Below, piece by piece: positions 59,081-64,000 of a stretch of 64,000 bases of DNA. Position 1 is the stretch's first letter. Each line of letters starts with the position of its first letter. The notes beneath the pieces were generated by a model. That model saw nothing but the letters and a program-made list of their open reading frames with translations, was not told the DNA's origin and did no database searches. This stretch comes from Dermatophagoides farinae (taxonomy: Eukaryota; Arthropoda; Arachnida; Sarcoptiformes; Pyroglyphidae). The stretch spans positions 2,793,001-2,857,000 of the forward strand of contig NC_134677.1 of the NCBI RefSeq assembly GCF_024713945.1, written 5' to 3'. A program made the position numbers and the translations under genes.

Positions 59081-60349
59081 TTAAGAAATATTCGATGATA
59101 TTAAAAAGAAAAAGGTAGTTAAGTTAACAAAAACCTTGAATAATAATAAAAAAAAAATAAAAATAAAAATTTGATTACAAAATCAATCAAAATGAATCAT
59201 AAAAAAAATCATACGGTTATAAATGTATTCGATGTGATTGTTACACCATTGACTAATGAAAAACCAGGTGTTTTTTTCAACAAAGTACCATTAATTTCGC
59301 CAAACTATGTAAAAAAAATTCACAATAATTTGATTATGTAATATGTTGTTAATCAATTTTTTGTTTCTCAAATATACCTTATATGTTTTTCGAATAATCA
59401 TTGGTAAATAATTCAAACATTTTTGATTCATTTTCAAAAATGACCAATTTTGTTGTTCAATTCTGGAACAATTATAAATGAATATGGATAGTATCAATGA
59501 ATGATTACAGAACAAACAACGGAATGGATATTTATAACCAGGTGATACGTTGGCCAAAAATAATAGACAAGCTATATATGTTAATAATAAAATCATTCCC
59601 AGAAACAATATACTCAAGAAACGTGTCAATTGTTTATTTATGTTTTCAATTTCTTTCAATAGTTGAACAAACTGATTATTGATTTGATCATATTGAAATT
59701 GTCGTAAAAGTTTTCCATTTTGATAACTTGAATATTTAACCATACATTTTTGATAAAATTGATCAATTTTTTTCTTTATTGATCGTTGTTTCATGATCAA
59801 ATACCATTGTAAAATGACTATGAATGCAGAATATTGGTAAATTGCTTTATAAATTAATCATCAGATAGATTCAATTTTTTAAACAAACAATTAATTAATA
59901 AATTCAAACCTGAACAAATGTAGTAGGCATTTATCTGAAAAACTAGAAACCAAAATATAGTCCATACGATTGAAATATTCCACATATTTCCGGTTATTAT
60001 TGAAAATATCCATACGAAATGTGTTAAATAACAAAAAGTAAGGATCATAGATCGATTCATCGATAATAATCGATCACGAATATTTATAATCCATTGAAAT
60101 TGTTGTCGACTCATTAATTCCAATTCATTTACGTTGCTTTCAAGATGGAGAATATGCAAAAATCTATATTGTTCAATTCGTGTGGATAGACCAAAGAACA
60201 TTTGCAATATGACAATTAATGCCCATACAGCAATAACAGTTAGATTATATTTTTTTGCTTCTTCAGGAAGAAACGCTGGTAATGTATTGAAGAATGCATA
60301 TCGTTTTAAATGTTGACTCCAGATGACAAAGGACATTGCACCAAATATG

Positions 60350-60514
60350 TACACAGCCAGGGCCGGCCGAGAAAATCGCGAGGCCTTGTGCAAAAATAGC
60401 TTGAAAAGTTGGAGCCGCGAGGCCCTGTGTTGTACAGCGGAAAGGGCGAAGGCAGCGCGAGGCCTTGTGCGGTGCACAGTCTGCACAGGCGCCTCGGCCG
60501 GCCCTGTACACAGC
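60350..60514. repeat. 8-bp target site duplication around the GR-D MITE
   Basis: TACACAGC occurs at 60350-60357 and again at 60507-60514, directly bordering the element on both sides without mismatch. Confidence 0.93.
60358..60506. mobile_element. GC-rich hAT-type MITE, 149 bp, inside GR-D exon 1
   Basis: The element has 14-bp perfect terminal inverted repeats (CAGGGCCGGCCGAG) and is flanked by an 8-bp duplication, both typical of hAT transposons. It is strikingly GC-rich against its AT-rich surroundings. Inside it are three direct copies of CGCGAGGCC(T/C)TGTG at 60377-60390, 60416-60429 and 60456-60469, spaced 39 and 40 bp. There is no transposase, so it is non-autonomous. The perfect ends imply recent insertion. 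It shares only the CAGGGC start with the element at 36034, so it belongs to a different MITE family. Confidence 0.94.
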
Positions 60515-60730
60515 ATTACATATACTTGGCATTATAAGATGTAAAAATGAACGTGGAATTTTACCATTTGCGTCGATAATTTCACCATCTTCTAATTGAT
60601 GATTTTCGTATTTTTGTAATAATTCATCAAAATGATATAGGATCATAATATGATTGTGGATGATACGATAATATTTATTCAACATCATTCTTTTCCACAA
60701 ACGAATTTCCCAATCAAGCAGTGCTGCCAT

Positions 60731-60734
60731 TCTG

Positions 60735-60766
<32 letters not shown>

Positions 60767-61396
60767 ATTTGAGTGTTTCTACTGGTTTTGTATTTAAATG
60801 AAACTCTGATATTCACAAATTTTTGAGAAAAAATCAAACTTTTTTTCCTGGATCACAATCATTGATAATTCAACATGTGTTACGAATCTCAAAAAACAAA
60901 ATTTTCAATATTGATTTAACATTATCCAAAAAAACCATATTTGATTTATTATTATAACAAAATATCTTACATAACCTGTATGGACGGTGATTTATTTGTT
61001 ATTTTTTTCTTCTAAATCTTCTAGTCATCAAAACCAGCCATATCGATTCCAACTATGCAAGCTAATTCCAAAAAAATCTTTTTTTTATCTATGAATAAAA
61101 TGATTATTATCATCATCATAATAATAATTTCAAATGACATTTTTTCTGTTGATCCTCTCTTTTGTTTTTTAGACAAAGTTTTTCCAAACAAATCAACAAT
61201 AAAAATTGCTACTTTTACTTTAATGAAATATCATTATTTTTTAAAGAATAATTAATATTTTTTTTTTCATCTACATTGCAATTAAAATGAAAATATATAT
61301 GTTTTTTATGTTTTTATTATTGAAGCAAATTAAGATTTTTTTTTTTTCGTACCCAAAACAACCAATGGGCCAAATATTGGTCAATCAGAATGTTTT
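60731..61396. other. GR-D/GR-E intergenic spacer
   Basis: No exon seen. A (TG)12 microsatellite at 60742-60767 lies only 11 bp upstream of the GR-D start codon. The remainder is AT-rich and ends at the GR-E stop. Confidence 0.65.
60742..60767. repeat. (TG)12 microsatellite just 5' of GR-D
   Basis: Perfect dinucleotide run in what should be the 5' UTR or promoter of GR-D. Confidence 0.95.
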
Positions 61397-62927
61397 TCAA
61401 GCAATATGTTGAGAAGCCAGAAAGAAAAATGCACTTATATTTCCTATCACCTAAAAAAAATTTGATGTAAAAATGTATGAATTTGATGAAAAATTAAGTA
61501 AAAAATTCTTTTTTTTTTCTGTCACTTACACTGATGTATGTGGCCGTTGTGAAAACCACACCATTTGCCAATGTAAATCCAAATGGATGAATCAACATTG
61601 TATCAATTATTAATGTCCACTATATCCAGATATAAATGGAGAAAATATTGATATTAATTAATGATTGAATACATGAAAAAAAACTTACTTTCAATTTATT
61701 TTTAATAAAGAAAATATTTTTCCTCACCCAACAATTGTATAGAAATAAAAATTTTCGTTCTAAATATGCGAATTTCCGATTTTGATATTCAATCCTTGAA
61801 CTACTATATATCATTATCGATAACAATGAATCATTAACAAATAGGTTAATTGCAAATAATAGTAAAAACGCAATCGGTACTTCAACCAATAGAATGACAC
61901 AGGTCATATATGTTTGTGCCATAATCAGACACACGAACATAATGGTTGTAAACCATTTTAATTCTTCATTAGTGATGAAGATTTCTTTCAATAAATTTCC
62001 ATATAATTTATTGATCTTTGTCAATTCATTATTAAAGCGTAAATTTATCCAATATTGATCGGATTTGATTGCAGATTCATGTTGTTTTCGTTTGATTAAT
62101 TGATTATATAATTTTTCAAGCTTATTATTCAATGATTGCTGTTTTAACTGAAGATAATATTGACATACGACAATAATCATTGGTGTATGATATAAAACTT
62201 GAATCAAAATATTGATTTCCAAGAAAGTACCAGATAAACAAACAATGAAAATAGATTTTTTTTTTTTTGAAAAAAAACAAAACTTACCAACACAACCATG
62301 TAATGCTGCATTAAGCAATTGTAAATACCAAAATATTGCACCAAATAGTGAATATTTCCAAGCTTTCAATATAGCCATTGATCCGAATGCGATGAAAACA
62401 AACAAATAAATCAAAGTTATTATAGCTCTTGACAGTGAAAATAATTGATTACGAAATGAACGTAAACGTTGTAATTGTTCACTATTTAGATTACGTCCTT
62501 TGGATTGTTTCAAATGTAGAATATGTAAAAATCCATATTTTTTGAATCCAGTAAATAGATCATAGAATTTTATAGCCGTAATACTTGCACACCATATACC
62601 CATCACAAAACACAAATATTTTTGTCCTTGTGTTGGAAAAAATGAACCTAAAGTTTTGATAAATGGAAACGATTGCAAATGATCCGGTAATAGAACAAAT
62701 AAAGCACATCCAATACAAAGAATTCCAGTCATGATACCGGGTAAAATCATTTGAATGAAGGAATAATGAATCTTGATTGATTGATTACATTTTTGATGGC
62801 CATTCAATTGTTTAGTTAACAATTCATCATGATGATATAACCAATAGACATAGTTGTGAAAACGACGATAATATCTGTTTGTCATCATTTGATTCCAAAG
62901 AGCTATTTCCATATCTATAAGCTTCAT
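61397..62927 (-). CDS. Gustatory-receptor-like seven-helix protein (GR-E)
   Basis: Four exons: 62288-62927, 61689-62197, 61530-61619 and 61397-61450. Introns are 90, 69 and 79 nt, phases 1, 0, 0. The product is 430 residues. The N-terminus MKLIDMEIALWNQMMTNRYYRRFHN carries the array signature. Exon 1 is shorter and exon 2 longer than in GR-A. Helix 6 is followed by RIEYQNRKF, and the terminal exon reads NISAFFFLASQHIA. The 90-nt exon (WTLIIDTMLIHPFGFTLANG...) is close to that of GR-F and distinct from A/B, so E and F form a subgroup. Intron 1 contains no stop and is a multiple of three, so a retained-intron protein of 460 residues is possible; its donor GTAAGT is strong, so splicing is more likely. 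Likely a chemosensory membrane receptor. Confidence 0.85.
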
Positions 62928-63522
62928 TTTTCTTTAAAAAGTTTTGCGTTTTGTGAAACCAATTCTTTATATTGTTGTCAAAAGAAGAATGAAAATCTCA
63001 AAATCTTTTCCATCATAATTGTTGAGATAATTTCATTATCTTTAACTTGTTTATCTTGAATTCTTATTAGTGCTTTCTCGTGAAAACCATATTCTGTCAT
63101 TATTTTCAGCTTTTGAATAGGTTAATTGCAATCCTAAATCTCAACATTCATTCATCCATTATTCTTAAATAAAAATGATATTTTCCGACTTTTTTCAATG
63201 AACATTTCATTTATTCTGACGTTAGCAACTGATGAATATTTTGGTCAGATTGAGAAACATGAAATGTCATGAATTTTCACGAAAAAAAGAATTAAAACAG
63301 TCTGTTTTCATGGCAAATTCATTTTCACAATTATTTCATTTGAATGTGATCGTTAAATTTTTATTTCTCATAGAAAATAATAAACATTTCTTCAATTTTA
63401 AAATGAAAGAAAAAAAATGACTTCTTTTTAATTTTCTAAAAAAAAATTCATTATAATCATCATTAATTATTATGTTGATCAATTCATTGCATCGCCATAA
63501 TTTTTATGACATTCGATCGAAT
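62928..63522. other. GR-E/GR-F intergenic spacer
   Basis: AT-rich, with no exon seen on either strand. It holds the 5' flank of GR-E and the 3' flank of GR-F. Confidence 0.6.
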
Positions 63523-64000
63523 TTAAGCAATATGTTGTGAAGACAGGAAGAAAAATGCACTTATATTTGCGATTACCTTTTTTTATGATTAATCAATTAA
63601 AATTAAAAATTAATGAAAAATTTTTTTTTTTCATATACATTGATTTTAAAAAACTTACACTAACAAACGAAGCTGATGTGAATACTTGACCATTAGCCAA
63701 TGTGAAACCAAATGGATGATATAGCATAGTGCTACACATTGATGTCCACTATAGGATTTTAGATAGTTTTTTTTTAATTATTCAAATTTTATTCGATTAT
63801 GGATAACACTCACCTTTATAGTATTACGAACAGTAAAAATTTTCTTTTCACAACTTGAAACATAAAGACATTTTTGTTTCAAATGAATGAATTTCTTATT
63901 GAGACGATCAATCCTTGAACTACGATGTAACATAATTGTTAACAAAACATCATTAACAATTAAATTTGCCGTAAAAAGAAATAAAAATTGGATCGGGATT
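63523..64000 (-). CDS. Gustatory-receptor-like protein, 3' part only (GR-F, cut by window end)
   Basis: Three exons are visible: the end of exon 2 (63814-64000, continuing beyond the window), the 90-nt exon (63659-63748) and the terminal exon (63523-63576). Introns are 65 and 82 nt, phase 0, with donors GTGAGT and GTAAGT. The visible exon 2 codes for part of helix 6 and the following basic segment (SSRIDRLNKKFIHLKQKC), matching GR-E. The 90-nt exon keeps HPFGFTLANG and the terminal exon reads NISAFFFLSSQHIA. No ATG-initiated frame marks this exon because it is internal; it was recognised by alignment to the neighbours. Apparently intact as far as visible. Confidence 0.82.

Larger units (their letters stand above)
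59081..60730 (-). pseudogene. GR-like gene disrupted by a MITE insertion (GR-D)
   Basis: Exons: 59910-60730 (interrupted), 59378-59844, 59215-59304 and 59081-59134. Introns are 65, 73 and 80 nt, phases 1, 0, 0. A 149-bp element plus its 8-bp target duplication (157 bp, not a multiple of three) sits after about 72 codons, at the start of helix 1. Translation runs through the element, shifts frame and stops near 60263. Without those 157 bp, exon 1 would be 664 nt, i.e. 221 codons plus one base, the same phase as in the other copies, and the whole CDS would encode about 424 residues. Exons 2-4, their splice sites and the stop are otherwise intact. The intron 1 donor is the weak GTTTGA. So this was a working receptor until recently, and the insertion may be polymorphic. 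Confidence 0.88.

Noticed and set aside
61620-62927. GR-E read as a single 435-codon frame with no intron 1 or 3' exons
   Set aside because: Paralogue alignment shows clear GT-AG junctions at 62287/62198 and 61688/61620, and the conserved 90-nt and 54-nt exons follow downstream.

Overview
This is eukaryotic, very AT-rich DNA. It is dense in homopolymer A/T runs and GT/CA, GA and GAT/CAT microsatellites. The coding parts use the standard code, with GT-AG introns of 56-90 nt. The only clear gene family is a tandem array of about 430-residue seven-helix proteins of the insect-type gustatory receptor (GR) kind. GRs without odorant receptors, small introns and AT-richness fit a chelicerate, most likely a sarcoptiform/acariform mite (house-dust-mite-like). 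The taxon is an inference; there is no marker gene here.

Layout. (1) 1-1952: no gene seen. (2) 1953-2538, + strand: one convincing exon, low-complexity and His-rich, then a signal-peptide-like segment, ending at a strong splice donor. No downstream partner exon could be identified. (3) 2539-37959: about 35 kb with no convincing coding exon, only microsatellites, homopolymers, hairpins and one 122-bp hAT-type MITE (36034-36155) with a perfect 8-bp target duplication. Two sites at 5049/5050 and 43285/43286 look like zero-length-exon recursive splice points on the + strand, so much of the window may be one giant intron of the gene starting at 1953. (4) 37960-39293, - strand: a two-exon gene for a basic, low-complexity protein with an MGSLCC N-terminus (predicted myristoylation plus palmitoylation). 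(5) 39294-52494: again no genes, with two long (AG)n tracts. (6) 52495-64000, - strand: six head-to-tail GR paralogues, called GR-A to GR-F here. A, B, C and E are intact. D is broken by a 149-bp GC-rich hAT-type MITE. F runs off the window.

The GR genes share one plan: a large first exon, a phase-1 intron, a second large exon, then two phase-0 introns that isolate a 90-nt exon and a 54-nt terminal exon. Both small exons have the same length in all six copies. The array shows how such a family evolves. A and B are a recent tandem duplicate whose breakpoint falls inside the last exon of the next gene. The 3' ends of A and B, introns included, look homogenised by gene conversion. C has precisely lost intron 1. 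The intron 1 of E is open and a multiple of three. D was silenced by a single transposon insertion while all its other exons and splice sites remain usable. Each receptor would act alone or in heteromers as a plasma-membrane chemosensory channel; no ligand can be read from the sequence.
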